A DNA stretch of 64,000 nucleotides from Macrothele yani (lineage: Eukaryota > Arthropoda > Arachnida > Araneae > Macrothelidae): contig CM077016.1 in assembly GCA_039090855.1 (NCBI GenBank), positions 51,231,436 through 51,295,435 on the forward strand, in the 5' to 3' direction. The translations under genes were made by a program, and so were the position numbers. Below the pieces are notes generated by a model. That model worked only from the letters and a program-made list of their open reading frames with translations. It made no database searches and was not told the DNA's origin. Positions within the stretch are counted from its first letter, which is position 1, and the number at the start of each line of letters is the position of its first letter. Shown here piece after piece: positions 39,526 to 50,375 of this stretch.

Positions 39526-41155
39526 TGACTTGGAGTAGAAATCTTTCACCCTTGTCAAAATTTCGCCTCTATTTCTTGTTACAGAACCATCTTCTTTTCT
39601 CAGTGCCATAATCTGTTTTCTTCCCTTACTGAGATGTCCCTTTGCTATCTTTAGGCTTTGGTTGTTTTCAATTGCTTTCCTCACTAGTTCACAGTTGAAT
39701 TTCCTTACGTCTTCAGTAATACTTTTTCGTACTGTCTTGCATAGCTCTATGTATTCCACTATGGAAGTCACATCTTCTTTAGTTGTCCTCATCTCTCTTC
39801 CTTTTTGCATCAGCATTTTGTTTTTTTTTCTGATAATTTGTTCACATGCAACTTGCTCTTAGACCCAGCTAATTGTGTTGCTGTTTCCATAAGAGATTTG
39901 GTTACTTTTCTGTTAACTTCAGAAATATCCACTTCTTCCGATGTTAGGCCTTCTAAAGCAGAGAATCTGTTCTTCAGTTCCAACTTGAAGGTGTTATGGT
40001 GTTTTTTAAGGTTGGTTATGTCAATACATTTTGTTTGTCTTATAAGCTTGCCACGTTCGAGTTTAGTGTTGAGATGCATCTTACATCTCACCAATCTATG
40101 GTCACTACCTGTGTTGAACTTGTTTAGCACACTGCAGTCTTCTATGACGAATTTTTTGTTACACATAATAAAATCAATTTCACTTGTCGTCCCATTTGAA
40201 TGTCTCCATGTCCATTTCCTGTGTGGCTTTTTCTTGAAAAAGGAGTTCAAGATGAAAAACCCTTCTGCCTCTGCAAACTCTACGAGAGTATTTCCACGCT
40301 GGTTTCTGTTGCCGTGACCGAATTTACCTACTGAAGTTTCATTCTGTTGCCGTTGCCCTATTTTTGCATTGACATCTCCCATAATTATCTTCAAGTGCTG
40401 CTTACCTTTATTATTTGGATGACGAATTTCCTCATAAAATTCTTTAATTTCTTCTTCAGGATGACTTGTGGTGGGTGCATAAGTTTGAATAATCTGAGCC
40501 TGGTATCTTCTCGAGAGTTGGATAACGAGTCGTGCAGCTCTGTCAGAGGAACTTTCAAATTCTACAACTTTATCCTTCAGTTTCTTGTTTATTATAAATC
40601 CAACACCACTAGTTCTGCCAGTATCTGTCCCACGATAGTAGAAGGGATGTCCACTTCTCAGTTCAATGAGATCTTCTCCTTTTCTCCTTACCTCACTTAG
40701 CCCGACGATGTCCCACTTGATCCTTTGTAGTTCCTCTTCCAATTCAAGAAGCCTTGAATCAGAAGATAGGGAGTGTCCATTATACGTAGCCAAGGTCAGC
40801 ATCAGATGGCAGCCTAGTCCGGTCCTCCGGCGATTCTTAGCACCCTCTGCCTTCATGTCGCACTGGCCGCAGCCTTGGCCAGGAACATTCCAGCTGCCGG
40901 AGACTGAGGGCCAAGATTTAAGTTGTGGAGTCATTTTGGAGGGGTTTGGCCATAACTCACCATGCTGGCCAAGCGGGTGGGTGAGTGTGGGATAGCATTT
41001 CCTCTAATCCCGGTGGTATAGTTATACCGCTATTGGCGGTCGTCAGAGCCCCTTTAGTGGGAACAGGATGTACCACGAGAAGGCGGGGTTGACATTTGTC
41101 AAGGAGAGGCTGTGATGTTACGCATCACCTGACCTAACATCCCATATATATATAT

Positions 41156-41214
41156 ATTACTAATTTACTATAATAGTTAGGTATAAATACCTATTATATT
41201 AAATTAGTAATATC
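41156..41214. repeat. AT-rich imperfect palindrome
   Basis: ATTACTAATTTA at 41157 and TAAATTAGTAAT at 41203 are inverted copies. Inner parts GGTAT and ATACC also pair, making a nearly 26-bp stem. Could be a tiny foldback element next to the RTE 5' end. Confidence 0.7.
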
Positions 41215-41328
41215 TATATATAACTAATGTATTGAATTAGTAATAATGCTGGGTAGTGTATACACTCTATTGACAAAAATCACCGATTACCTAGAAGACA
41301 AACACAAAATAGCATTTATTGACATATA

Positions 41329-41380
41329 TTAGTACGGTGTCGGTCCACCTTTGGCCTTAATGCATGCACTGACCCTTCGA
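41329..41380 (-). pseudogene. last codons of the split Tc1 family X transposase
   Basis: The minus strand encodes RRVSACIKAKGGPTPY with its stop at 41329-41331, identical in pattern to the end of the copy at 26279. It is separated from the rest of its gene (48735-49722) by the LINE. Confidence 0.9.
41368..41380. repeat. LINE target site duplication, left copy
   Basis: ACTGACCCTTCGA, identical to 48735-48747. The uninterrupted sister site (26219-26244, minus strand) contains it once. Confidence 0.95.
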
Positions 41381-41598
41381 AGCTCGAAGTGGTTGGGTTT
41401 TGAGCTCCGTGATTTTCGTTGCTATAAGGTGTTTATTGAGTGCTTTAGTTTCTGTGGTTGCGTGTATCTTCAAGTTGAAGTTCTACGCTTTACGTTCGTG
41501 TATCTCCCAGGTTGGTGAGTGCCATATTTTTTCATTATTCACTGTTTTATTTTTCAACCAAGCTGGTCTTTTTTCGTTAAAGTCTCGCCATTGCTTCG

Positions 41599-43419
41599 AT
41601 GGCGGAGGCAGACAAGGGTGACGCCCACATCCGTATCTTGTCAGATCAGCCAGCTTCCTCTTCTTCTTCTACCACTCAGCTTAATGAGGTGGCTCCCGAG
41701 CGTCATTGCGACGTCATGGACACCTCTTCTTCTCCAGCTATTACTCCCACCAAGTGCGGTGGTGCCAAGTCTCCTATCTACATTTCAGCAGATGATGACG
41801 TATCCGTTATCAGCAATACTGAGCTCATAGCTTCTACTTCTCATCAACTTTCTGATCCGCCCTCACTGCTAGGAGCCGCTTCATCGAATTCTCGACCCAT
41901 GTCTGCCCAAGCGTCTTATGCTTCTGCAACTTCTGGGGTCCTCACACCCCCAGTTTCATCTGCTATGCCTTTTCCTGAATCCTATGTCACTGTCGTCGGT
42001 TCTACTGCTACAATTGACATACCAGAGGATTCCCGAGCTGGTCACCTTTTTTCCTCCACTATGGAACGGGGCGTCTATTTTGATGCGCTTCCCGACACTA
42101 AGCTGTGGCAATATAGCCGAGCCCTCAAAACTATCTTACCAAAGGATGCAATAGACTTTATAGCTCGAAAACCCAGATCTGTCTTGGTCTATTTTAAGGA
42201 TAAAGCGCATGCTGACCAGGTCCTTACGGAAGGTCTAACCATCAATGACGTGCATCTGTTAGCACAACCGGTTGCGCACCGCCCGGTGCAGGTGACCTTC
42301 TACCCCGTACCACCAGAAGTATCCGACGCTGCACTTTGCACCTTGCTCAGCAAGTACGGCAGAGTTGTTGGCTCCATAACAACTCTCTCTGCGGCTCCCA
42401 GAGACCCTGAAGACAAATCGATTCGAGGTTTTCGCCGCACTGCTCGAGTCCTCTTTTCATCTGATGCTCAGCTGAAAGCGGTTCCGAATGTTTTGCACAT
42501 CCGCTGTGGACAGCAACGCCGAAGAGTTGAGATAATCACTTCACAGTATTGCACTATATGTCAGAGCGAAAGTCACATAAGGGCTCAGTGCCCACGTGCC
42601 TCCCTGCAAACAGCTCCACACACTACATCTTCTTCTACTTTGTCCACCAACGCTTCACAGACTTCTTCCTATTCGAGGAAAGTCGCGGAATCAAGATCTT
42701 CCAAAAGTCAGCTTACTGCCATTGGTCAACAAACGACTTTGATGCCTCCACCTCCTGCTGATCCTAAGAATTTTCCCAGGCTTCCAAAATCGACTCCCCC
42801 TTGTACTTTTACAACCACTGCTGATATACATGTTGACCACTCCTCAGCTTTTACCTTTGGCTCCATGACACGAGTCACAGGTAACGCTTCGGGTTCAGAC
42901 TCTCCCGACGATCATGAAGCTTTAGTGGTTGCTGGAAAACGCAGTGGTGCTACTCGCCCCAAGACGAAGAAGTCAAAGACTCTGGCGTCCCGAAGATCAT
43001 CTCGCTCTTCTACTCGCTCATCCACTCGCTCCGTCAGCTCTCGACGACCGTTCTCCAGGTCGCCTCTACACACTTCCTCTGAGACAGCATGTGAGGGTGC
43101 CTTTCCCTCACTAGAAGAATTCACAACTTTTCTTGCTGAAAATGCTTTCCCTGCTGAGCCTCTGCCATACGAGGACGTGCTGGATTGCCTTTTAGGGTCC
43201 TCTAGCCCTTCCTCAGCACGCACTTCCATTCAGCAGTATGAAGCAGCTCTTCCACAAGTGCTGGTTCAATTACACTCACTTGAAAACACTCTTCGGCGCA
43301 CTGCGGACGAGGTCCCGTGGAGTGCTTGTTTTCTCCGTCGACTCCACTCCATCACTACAGCCAGTCAATTCCTACTGCATCCCACAACTAACCTAGACAT
43401 TCAAGGTGGTGTCACTTAA
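41599..43419 (+). CDS. LINE ORF1 protein, RNA-binding with CCHC zinc knuckle
   Basis: An uninterrupted 606-codon frame whose product would bind the element RNA to form the retrotransposition particle. The N-terminal ~130 residues are Ser/Thr-rich. Residues ~150-310 form an RNA-binding-like fold with RKPRSVLVYFKDKAHADQVL, VQVTFYPVPPEVSDAALCTL and SKYGRVVGSI. A single CX2CX4HX4C knuckle lies at about 318-331 (CTICQSESHIRAQC). The C-terminal part is low-complexity with an Arg/Ser-rich block (SRRSSRSSTRSSTRSVSSRR) and an acidic tail. ATG 41599 is the first in the frame after the 5' region. The end overlaps the beginning of ORF2. It is the best preserved gene of the window, suggesting that this LINE inserted relatively recently. 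Confidence 0.93.
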   Translation: MAEADKGDAHIRILSDQPASSSSSTTQLNEVAPERHCDVMDTSSSPAITPTKCGGAKSPIYISADDDVSVISNTELIASTSHQLSDPPSLLGAASSNSRPMSAQASYASATSGVLTPPVSSAMPFPESYVTVVGSTATIDIPEDSRAGHLFSSTMERGVYFDALPDTKLWQYSRALKTILPKDAIDFIARKPRSVLVYFKDKAHADQVLTEGLTINDVHLLAQPVAHRPVQVTFYPVPPEVSDAALCTLLSKYGRVVGSITTLSAAPRDPEDKSIRGFRRTARVLFSSDAQLKAVPNVLHIRCGQQRRRVEIITSQYCTICQSESHIRAQCPRASLQTAPHTTSSSTLSTNASQTSSYSRKVAESRSSKSQLTAIGQQTTLMPPPPADPKNFPRLPKSTPPCTFTTTADIHVDHSSAFTFGSMTRVTGNASGSDSPDDHEALVVAGKRSGATRPKTKKSKTLASRRSSRSSTRSSTRSVSSRRPFSRSPLHTSSETACEGAFPSLEEFTTFLAENAFPAEPLPYEDVLDCLLGSSSPSSARTSIQQYEAALPQVLVQLHSLENTLRRTADEVPWSACFLRRLHSITTASQFLLHPTTNLDIQGGVT

Positions 43420-46400
43420 TTGTCGCGGTTTTGCGACACCTCTTGCGAATGCGCTGGTACGAGAGGATCTTGCTCCGCTGAATGCTGATATATTACTTCT
43501 GCAGGAAACAAACTGTACTTCCACCACTCAATTTCATCAATGGCGTCAGTGGGATCATACTTTCCATCACGCCTACAGCAAACTGTCGCGTGGTGGCATG
43601 GCAGTTGGTGTTCACTCACGTTTTCGTTCATCTCTTTCCTCCTTCTCAGTGAAAAACTTATGTCGAGACTTATTACAACGAGTCTCTTTCACCGTCGCAG
43701 CTGAAAAATTTCATGTATTCAACATTTATGTTCCTTGCACTCCTACTCACGTGCCAGCGCTGTTTGCAAAACTTCGACGGGCTCTGTCACGTATTCCCAT
43801 CACCGAGCGGGTACTTATCGGAGGTGACTACAATTGCACTCTACATCCCCTAACTGATCGCTCTTCTGCTTCCAGAGAACACCGTACGGAAGTAGTACAT
43901 CTCTTACAGTCTATCACTTCAGACTTCTCACTCGTAGATGTTCAACGCCATTTGTCACCAACGCAGACTACACATACATGGCGTGCACCAAGAGCCATTG
44001 ATCCTCCTACAGCAAGATTGGATCGCTTTTATGCAACTTCTCTTCTTCTACCAGCAATATCAGATTCATGCTGTACACCCACAGCTTCCTCGGATCATTG
44101 CGCCATTGCCATAACAGTTTTTGCTACTTCAACACAGCCACGTACAATCCGGCCTTGGACTTTTGACGACACTCTTTTAGATGACTCAGCCTTCTGCTCA
44201 TCGGTGCGAGATTTTCTTGCGGATTGGCGTACAAGGCTTCATTCGACACCGTGCCCCCTCAACGTTTGGTTGGAAGTAAAACGCCACCTCATACTACTGG
44301 TACGAAACCTGTCATACTCGATCATGACACAACGGAGGATGCGACTTGATCATACTAGGCAAATGCTTTCTTTGCTCAATCTTGCTGATCCCCTATTTCA
44401 AGTCTACCAGGCAGAATTACATTCACTTTTGGTGCCACTTGCAAAACAAGCCCTTCAACGCCTTACACTACAACACCTGAAACCTGATGCTTGTTCGTAC
44501 GAATTCCTTACGTCACTTGAGTCAACTCGCCGATCCTCTTCTGTTCTACAGCACCTTCGTCTTCCAACTGGAGTAGTTTCATCCGAACCAGTTCCAATTT
44601 GTTCTATGGTACGTAATTACTACATTTCAAAATTTTGTGAAACTCCTCCTCCCTCCCCTACGGCTTCTGCTCTTCTGTTCTCTTCTTTGCCTCAGGTCAC
44701 TTCTCATCTTTCAGCCAGCCTCCTCCATCCTCCCACTTTAACTGAGCTCTCTGACACTTTCTCGTCCCTCAACCCCCGGGCTTCACCTGGCCCGGACGGT
44801 CTCCCTGTTTCTTTCTATAAGGCTTTTCTTCCTGCCCTCCTTCCATTTCTCCTCTGTTCCTTTTCTACTGCCATGCATCTTACATCTCTTCCAAGGAGTT
44901 TCACACGCGCACATGTTGTACTTTTCCCCAAGAAGGGTGATCCGCTTGACTTGGGGAATTGGCGTCCTATCTCACTCTTAAATACTGATTATAAACTCTA
45001 TACTAAATTTCTGTCCCGCCGGATTAACCCCATACTCCCTCATATTCTCTCCACTAATCAAACCTATACTGTACCCGGGCGCTCCATCTCACATAATATT
45101 CAGCTTCTTAATGTTCTAATTCACCTCGCCCGCTCTCGCTCAGAACCCCTTGCTCTTCTTTCCCTCGATCAACGCTCAGCGTTCGATAATATTTCTCATG
45201 ATTACCTTCTTGCTACATTACTAAATTTCGGCTTTCCTCCTTCCTTTGCTTCTCTTCTCATCTCCCTCTACCGGGACGCAGTTTTCCACGTCAGGCTGCT
45301 CAACCTTCTCACAGCTCCCATACTTTTTCGTCGCGGCGTGCGTCAGGGTTGCCCCTTTTCCGGGCAGCTCTTCGCCCTCGCAATAGAACCTTTTTTACGC
45401 GCAGTCCATCGATCCTTCTTTGCTTCACTACCACCGGTGGTAGCCAGCACACGTCATCATGTTGCTACCTATGTTGCCTACGCCGACGATATTACATTCT
45501 GCATTCGGCAAGACTCACAATTTCACGATCTCCACAATCTCTACAATACCTACGCCTCATGTTCCGGAGCAGCGCTAAACACAACGAAAAGCACAGGCCT
45601 ATGGACCGGTTCGTGGACTAACCGCACTGACTCTCCTTGGGGAGCAGAGTGGTCCAACACCTCTCAACGATTCCTAGGAGTCCACCTTGGAAAACCAGCA
45701 ACTGCTTCACTCGTCACCTGGATGACTCTCCGGCCACGCCTACATCGCTCGGTCGCAATCTGGCGGCGCGCACAATTCTGCACCTCCGTCTTTCAAAGAG
45801 CACGTCTAACGCACACTTACCTGCTTTTAATGTGCACGTATTCCTAGTTGGCTTCGAAGCAACCAGCACTACGTGTTCTTGAACTCACCCGCTGTCAAAC
45901 TCAGGTTATCTTGCCCGGCCATCACTGGGTCGGAGCACCTCAACTCAGCCTGTCTCCTTCCAACGGAGGCATTAGTCTACCCGACGTCAGATCCTATTAC
46001 AAGGCTTATCGTGTGTCTACGTTTTTACGATCACTTGCGGCACCTGCTCCCTCTGCAGTTGCTGCTCGTGATGTCATAGTCTCTCCGCATAACCCACACT
46101 TTACTCTCCTTTCGTTCTTACTCATGGACCACTGTCCCCTTCTCACACTTTTCCCTCCTGTCTACAAAGAGGCTATCTCCTTTCTTCGTTCCCTCCCTCT
46201 TTCTCGCTCTCTCCTTGCCTCCACAAATGACCTACTTTCCGAACCTCTTTTTTTTCTTCTCTGCTACACCCTCTCCATCTCCCATGTTTTGCTTTTCCTT
46301 TATGGCTCCGAGCTGGAGTCGTTACTGTCAGCGATCTTGTTAACACCGATCTTTCCTGGCTCCCCTTCTCTTCTCTACCCTCTGCTCTCCGTTTCAATGC

Positions 46401-47227
46401 CAACGCTCACTTTGTTCACAACTCTCTTATTTCTACTATAATCTCCCTGTTCCCTGAGCTTGCTACTCCCTCAGGTCTCATTTCTGTTCACTCTGCCTCT
46501 CTCCTTCTCCCATTTTTTTCTGTCGTCCATTGGTCCACCTCTTCCTCTTGTCTCTTTCTCAACAGCTGATCTCTACCGTTTTCTCTCTCGCTCTTCCGCA
46601 CCTCTTCCCATTTCTGGTATTCCACTCTGTTCTACCTCCGCAGTGTGGTCCGCTGCGCTTTCCCCACTTTCAGCACCCCTTGAAGTCAATTCACATTGGC
46701 TTTTCTTACACAACCGCCTCCCTGTGCCGTCGATTTTACATCGCATGACCATTTTATCTTCACCCTCCTGTCCGTATTGTGGCGAGGAGGCTGACGTCCA
46801 GCATGTCTTCATGTATTGCACAGTATTATTGCCAATACTCCATCTCGCTTTCACGCTAGCGCAACGATCCTGTGAGACCGTCCTCACCTTCAGCGCCTAC
46901 CGAACACTACTTCTGAACTCTTCTCGCCCTATTCACCTTCCGGCAGTCTGCTCCTACATCTTCGTGCTTGTAAAACATATAATTCACGTGTATCATCTTC
47001 AGCGTCCCCCCGAAGCTTCTACTGACATAAATAAAGTCAGTACTGCGTTACTTTGTCATTTTCGTAATCGCCTACTCTCCCACCTTCGACTAGAACTTAC
47101 CACTGCAGTTGCACGCTGCAGTGAACCACAGTTCCTATCAACTTGGTCACCAGCAACCACTTGGTTTGCAGGGTCGCCCACAACGCTTCACCTTACAGTC
47201 GGAACTTTTGTTTCACCTACCTCCTGA
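43397..47227 (+). pseudogene. LINE ORF2: endonuclease and reverse transcriptase, one stop and a frameshift pair
   Basis: The enzyme nicks target DNA and copies the RNA there. The endonuclease (first ~230 residues) has SLNCRGFATPLANAL, DILLLQETNC, GGDYNCTLHPLTDRS and SSDHCAIAITV. The polymerase has ASPGPDGLPVSFYKAF, LFPKKGDPLDLGNWRPIS, YTVPGRSISHNIQLLN, LLSLDQRSAFDNISHDYL, GVRQGCPFSGQLFALAIE and YADDITFCI at about residue 690. A TAG at 45845-45847 interrupts an otherwise continuous frame. Between about 46250 and 46570 the sensible reading (TVSDLVNTDLSWLPF, SALRFNANAHFVHNS) is in another frame, implying two compensating shifts. The end has a CX2CX7HX4C finger, CPYCGEEADVQHVFMYC. No ATG precedes the endonuclease: the frame opens after TAG at 43394-43396 inside ORF1. 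Confidence 0.93.
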
Positions 47228-48734
47228 TAGATACAATTTTTGCCATGCTGACTTGTCTTCAATCTCTGCTTCATCAGAGACTATTTTTTGTCTTTTCCGA
47301 CAAATTATCATACATAAACTGTATTCTCTCACCACTATATTGAGCTTTGTGAATAGGTCGTTGCGTCAGCTACAAGCACCTGTAAATCTTCTTTTCATAT
47401 GTCATTTTGAGACGATTTTTCTATACACATTTCCTGTTTTTTTTTCTTGCTTCGCAACTGAGTGCAATCTTGTTCCTCAACATTCACTGTACTATATTAT
47501 TTGTACTCTCTATTTTATCAGAATTTTTTTGTTTGTCTCACTATTGTACATCACTTTTAGTAGATCAATTATTGTATAGAATCCTATGAATTGTTCGAAG
47601 CATGAGCTACTTATAATTGTCAATTTCTTTTCACGCTTTTTTTAAGACTCTGTTCTCATCCTCTTCACATGTATCATTTCGTGTATAACTCATGTGTAAA
47701 TTGTTTTGTTTTTCATTACTCATCTTGCTGAATTATGTATTCTCTCTGCGATGTCAGAGACTATTTCTTTTTACCACCTCTGACAAACCAATATATATAA
47801 ATTGTAACTTCTCATTGTACAGAATCATGTATATAAGTCGTTTCACGAACCACAGACATCTGTAAACTTTGTCGTTTTTACAGTATATTCTTATCTTCAA
47901 TTCCTGATTCAACAGTGTAATTTTACTTTTCAACTGTGTAAATTTGTGTTCTCCAATACTCACTGTGATGAGTTGTGTCTTCTCTCTGTATTTTCAGAGA
48001 TTATTTTTTCTTTTGTATTCTCAGGAAAATTATTGTATATAACTATTTTTCATATCACCGTTGTATGTAACATGTAGTACCGCGAGCCACATTCATCTGT
48101 AAATTTTTCATCATCTGTCTTTCGAACTTTCGATTTCATGTTTGTCCCTTGATCACCTGCAACCTCCTGGTTTTCCAGGTCACCCACAATGTATCACCTT
48201 TCGGTCAGAACTTTTTTTTTTTTTTTTTTTTCATCAATATTGTGTAAAATGTATACTCTATAGTGCTCATCATTCTGGATTGATTTTACTCTCTGTATTA
48301 CCAGAGATTCATGTTGCCTCGCCAGATTTCTACTGCACTTAACTGTTGTCATGCAAACGTTGCACCGAATCCTGTAATTAACGTAGCGCAAGCTGCACAT
48401 TCTGTTAATTTCTCATCACCTGTCTTTTGAATCTATGTCTGCAAGCTCGAATTCTGTATTATTCCTTGCATCAATACTGTGCAAAATTAATATTGTATAA
48501 CGCTCTTCAAGCTGAATTGTTCCTATTCTTTGCTTTGTCAGAGACTTTTGTTGCCTCACCAGACACTCGAGTGTAATTAACTGTTTTTTTACTATCATCA
48601 ATGTACAGAACCGTGTAAATAAGCAGTAGCGTAAGCTACAAGCATCTGTAAATATTTTTTTGTCATACATCATTTGAGATGATTTATTCAAGCACATCTC
48701 CTGTATCTTTCTTCTAATAAATACTGTGTGAAAA
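47228..48734 (+). other. LINE 3' untranslated region with internal degenerate duplications
   Basis: T-rich sequence in which a block is repeated in diverged form. CAGGGTCGCCCACAACGCTT (47170, at the end of ORF2) reappears as CCAGGTCACCCACAATGTAT (48174). GTATTnnCAGAGA-type stretches recur near 47270, 47750, 47990, 48295 and 48535, each about 240-300 bp apart. The poly(T) run at 48212-48231 and the signal AATAAA at 48716 are also present. Confidence 0.7.
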
Positions 48735-48747
48735 ACTGACCCTTCGA
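48735..48747. repeat. LINE target site duplication, right copy
   Basis: ACTGACCCTTCGA, the same 13 bases as 41368-41380. The preceding A-run makes the exact left edge ambiguous by one or two bases. Confidence 0.95.
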
Positions 48748-49722
48748 GACATGCTTTTGACAAGGTTTCGGAACACAGCGATAGGTATGCGCTTCCATTC
48801 AGTATATAATGCTGCCGCTAACTGTTGCTTAGTAGTAGGCCTTGGTTCCAAACTTCTTGTACGGCACTCTAATTCATCCCACAAGTGCTCTATGGGATTA
48901 AGATCAAGGCTCGGTGCTGGCCAGTTTATACACGATACGGAATTATCGTCAAACCACGCGGTAACAGTCCTTGCTTTAAGGCTCGGTGCATTATCCTGCT
49001 GGTACCAACAAGGCTAGGTTCCATAGTATTGCCACAGAGTTGGTAGGGCATAATTGTCCAGAATATCGAGGTAGACGTGCTGGTTAACAGGTTTGTCCAC
49101 CATAACCAATGGACCGGGACCATACCACGAAAAAGAAAACCCCCACACGAATACACTGCCAGCTCCAAACTTGACCGTAGGAACAGTTCACTGCGGTAAA
49201 TAGCGTTCCCCGATTGCCATCATACCCACATACCGCCATCAGACTGATGGATCGTGTATCTGGATTCATCAGTCCATAGGACTCGTTTTTATTGATCTAC
49301 GGTTTACGATAATGTTTTTCACACCATGCTAAACGACAAGTAGCATTCCGAGCGGAGATGAAAGGCTTATGAGCAGCCGCACGACCACGGTAACCCATGG
49401 AATGAAGTTCTATGCGAATGGTACGTGTACATACCGAGGTTCCAGAATTTTTACTCACTTGTACACTGAGGTCTTGTGCAGTACCTTCGATTAGCTGTAA
49501 CGATTCTCCTGAGGCTTCGACGTCCTCTATCACTGATTTTCTTTGGTCTGCCAGTACGTTTTGCTACTTCAGTCATGCCATGTGTTTTCCACTTATTCAG
49601 TACATCCAAAACAGTTAACTTGAGTATGTTTAAACGCCTGTCGGCTTCTCTTATGGACAACCCACTAATATAACACAAACAGTCTTTCCTTTCTCAAAGC
49701 TAGTTCTTTCCCGCCGCGACAT
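48735..49722 (-). pseudogene. Tc1 (DD34E) transposase, family X, main part
   Basis: The ATG at 49722 opens MSRRERTSFEKGKTVCYISG, followed by GLSIREADRRLNI (helix-turn-helix), KRTGRPKKISDRGRRSLRR and, in another frame, the second DNA-binding part. The first Asp is in VLWTDESRYTIHQSDGGMWV near 49285-49230. The second Asp motif WYQQDNAPSLKARTV and the Glu motif LDLNPIEHLWDELE lie in a further frame near 49010-48860. At least three frameshifts and several stops, plus the LINE insertion at codons for SRRVSA. It has clearly been dead for longer than the LINE has been present, because the LINE frames are much cleaner. Confidence 0.88.
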
Positions 49723-49869
49723 TTTCATTCAACCTCACAGTGCGATATGATCGCGGTCAGCTGCAGGCTTGTTTTATACCGTTTGCAGCTGTATCGCGCA
49801 CCTTAACAATGCAGCGGATCCGTTTATTTGCTTTTAAAGGGGTGTCCGGTGACTTTTGTCAATGTAGTG

Positions 49870-50150
49870 GATATACTTCTTAACAAAAGGAAATTAAAAT
49901 CATAACCCAATGTTATCTCAATGCCGGAGGCACAATCCCACTGTAACTGTTCGTACAGCCTTTCGCAACTGCTTCGGATCTCGGACGTTTGGTGCCACAA
50001 AAAACATGTCGAATGCAGCTGGTAGTTGTGCCTGGCAATCACAATAATGCTCGAATAGCTCACAGAGAATCTTCAACAACGTGAACGACATTCTCATCCA
50101 TACAACTAGAGAAAAATCGCGCTGTCCCTATTATCGACAAACGCCGCGGT
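49870..50150. other. non-coding stretch
   Basis: Nothing recognised. It may be the interior of the hAT-like repeat that ends at 50375. Confidence 0.4.
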
Positions 50151-50154
50151 TCTT

Positions 50155-50375
50155 CTTTAGTTGAATGGACTATAGAACCACTCCTTCATTTTTAAATATG
50201 AGTAACAATCATCTGTACATTTTGAGGAAGAAATTCGAATAATAAGTGTACCAGATAGTGGTGAAAGTTTTTCAATTACAAGTTTAATCACATTGCTTGC
50301 AGTGGTTTTTCCGCCCTCTCTTGAGCTGCGCCCGGGACAGCCGCCGCCCCCTCTAGTTACGCCTCTGATTAAAAG
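50155..50375 (-). repeat. hAT-like non-autonomous repeat, copy 2
   Basis: Inverted relative to copy 1 at 25218. On the minus strand it starts CAGAGGCGTAACTAGAGGG, then GGGCGCAGCTCAAGAGAGGG, and later CCTCAAAATGTACAG and TTTAAAAATGAAGG. The ends resemble hAT termini. No transposase. Confidence 0.55.

Larger units (their letters stand above)
36540..40934 (-). pseudogene. RTE LINE polyprotein: endonuclease plus reverse transcriptase
   Basis: The first segment (40934-39810) is the endonuclease: TLATYNGHSLSSDSRLLELE, IVGLSEVRRKGED, QTYAPTTSHPEEEIKEFY, IMGDVNAKIG and TGSDHRLVRC. It shifts frame in an A-run near 39820 and continues as MLMQKGREMRTTKED to VKDFYSK, where the Tc1 has inserted. Beyond the Tc1 comes YERDDACTPDIMEGTSTRVL, then the polymerase: GKAPGEDGITVDII, NYRPISLLSVVYKIFSKVL, QAGFRSGYSTIDHI, an in-frame TAA at 37623-37625, MAFIDYEKAFDSV, KGVRQDDTISPKLFNA and LTHLRFADDVVIFA. 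The C-terminus has TYGAETWTLTKRDIQRLQ and WGGHTARRTDQQW. It is disabled by one frameshift, one stop and the Tc1. Such proteins are often annotated as craniofacial development protein 2-like. Confidence 0.93.
36516..41148 (-). mobile_element. RTE-type LINE, near full length, interrupted by a Tc1
   Basis: The 5' end near 41148 and its untranslated region match the deleted copy at 35122. The body encodes an apurinic endonuclease and then reverse transcriptase. The 3' end is an ATG/TGA microsatellite (36519-36545). The element is 4.6 kb, of which 1.43 kb is the Tc1 at 38096-39525. Confidence 0.9.
41381..48734 (+). mobile_element. Tx1/L1-like non-LTR retrotransposon, full length
   Basis: A 5' untranslated region of about 218 bp precedes two open frames. 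ORF1 has a zinc knuckle; ORF2 has endonuclease, reverse transcriptase and a C-terminal zinc finger. A 1.5-kb 3' untranslated region ends AATAAATACTGTGTG plus a short A tail (48731-48735). The 13-bp target duplication flanks the whole unit, which shows retrotransposition by target-primed reverse transcription. Clade call (Tx1/L1 side rather than Jockey/R1) is from the flavour of the polymerase motifs and is provisional. Confidence 0.92.
41263..49869 (-). mobile_element. Tc1 family X, full copy split by a 7.35-kb LINE
   Basis: The left terminus CACTCTATTGACAAAAATCA at 41263 follows TA. The right terminus near 49869, read inward, is CACTACATTGACAAAAGTCA and leads into the same TCCGGTGACTTTTGTCAAT motif as the copy ending at 26345. 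The Tc1 parts are 41263-41380 and 48735-49869, and the LINE lies between. Rejoined, the length (~1.25 kb) and order match the family. Confidence 0.92.

Noticed and set aside
49476..49673. Plus-strand frames over the family X transposase
   Set aside because: They are shadows of the minus-strand transposase, which has the recognised motifs.
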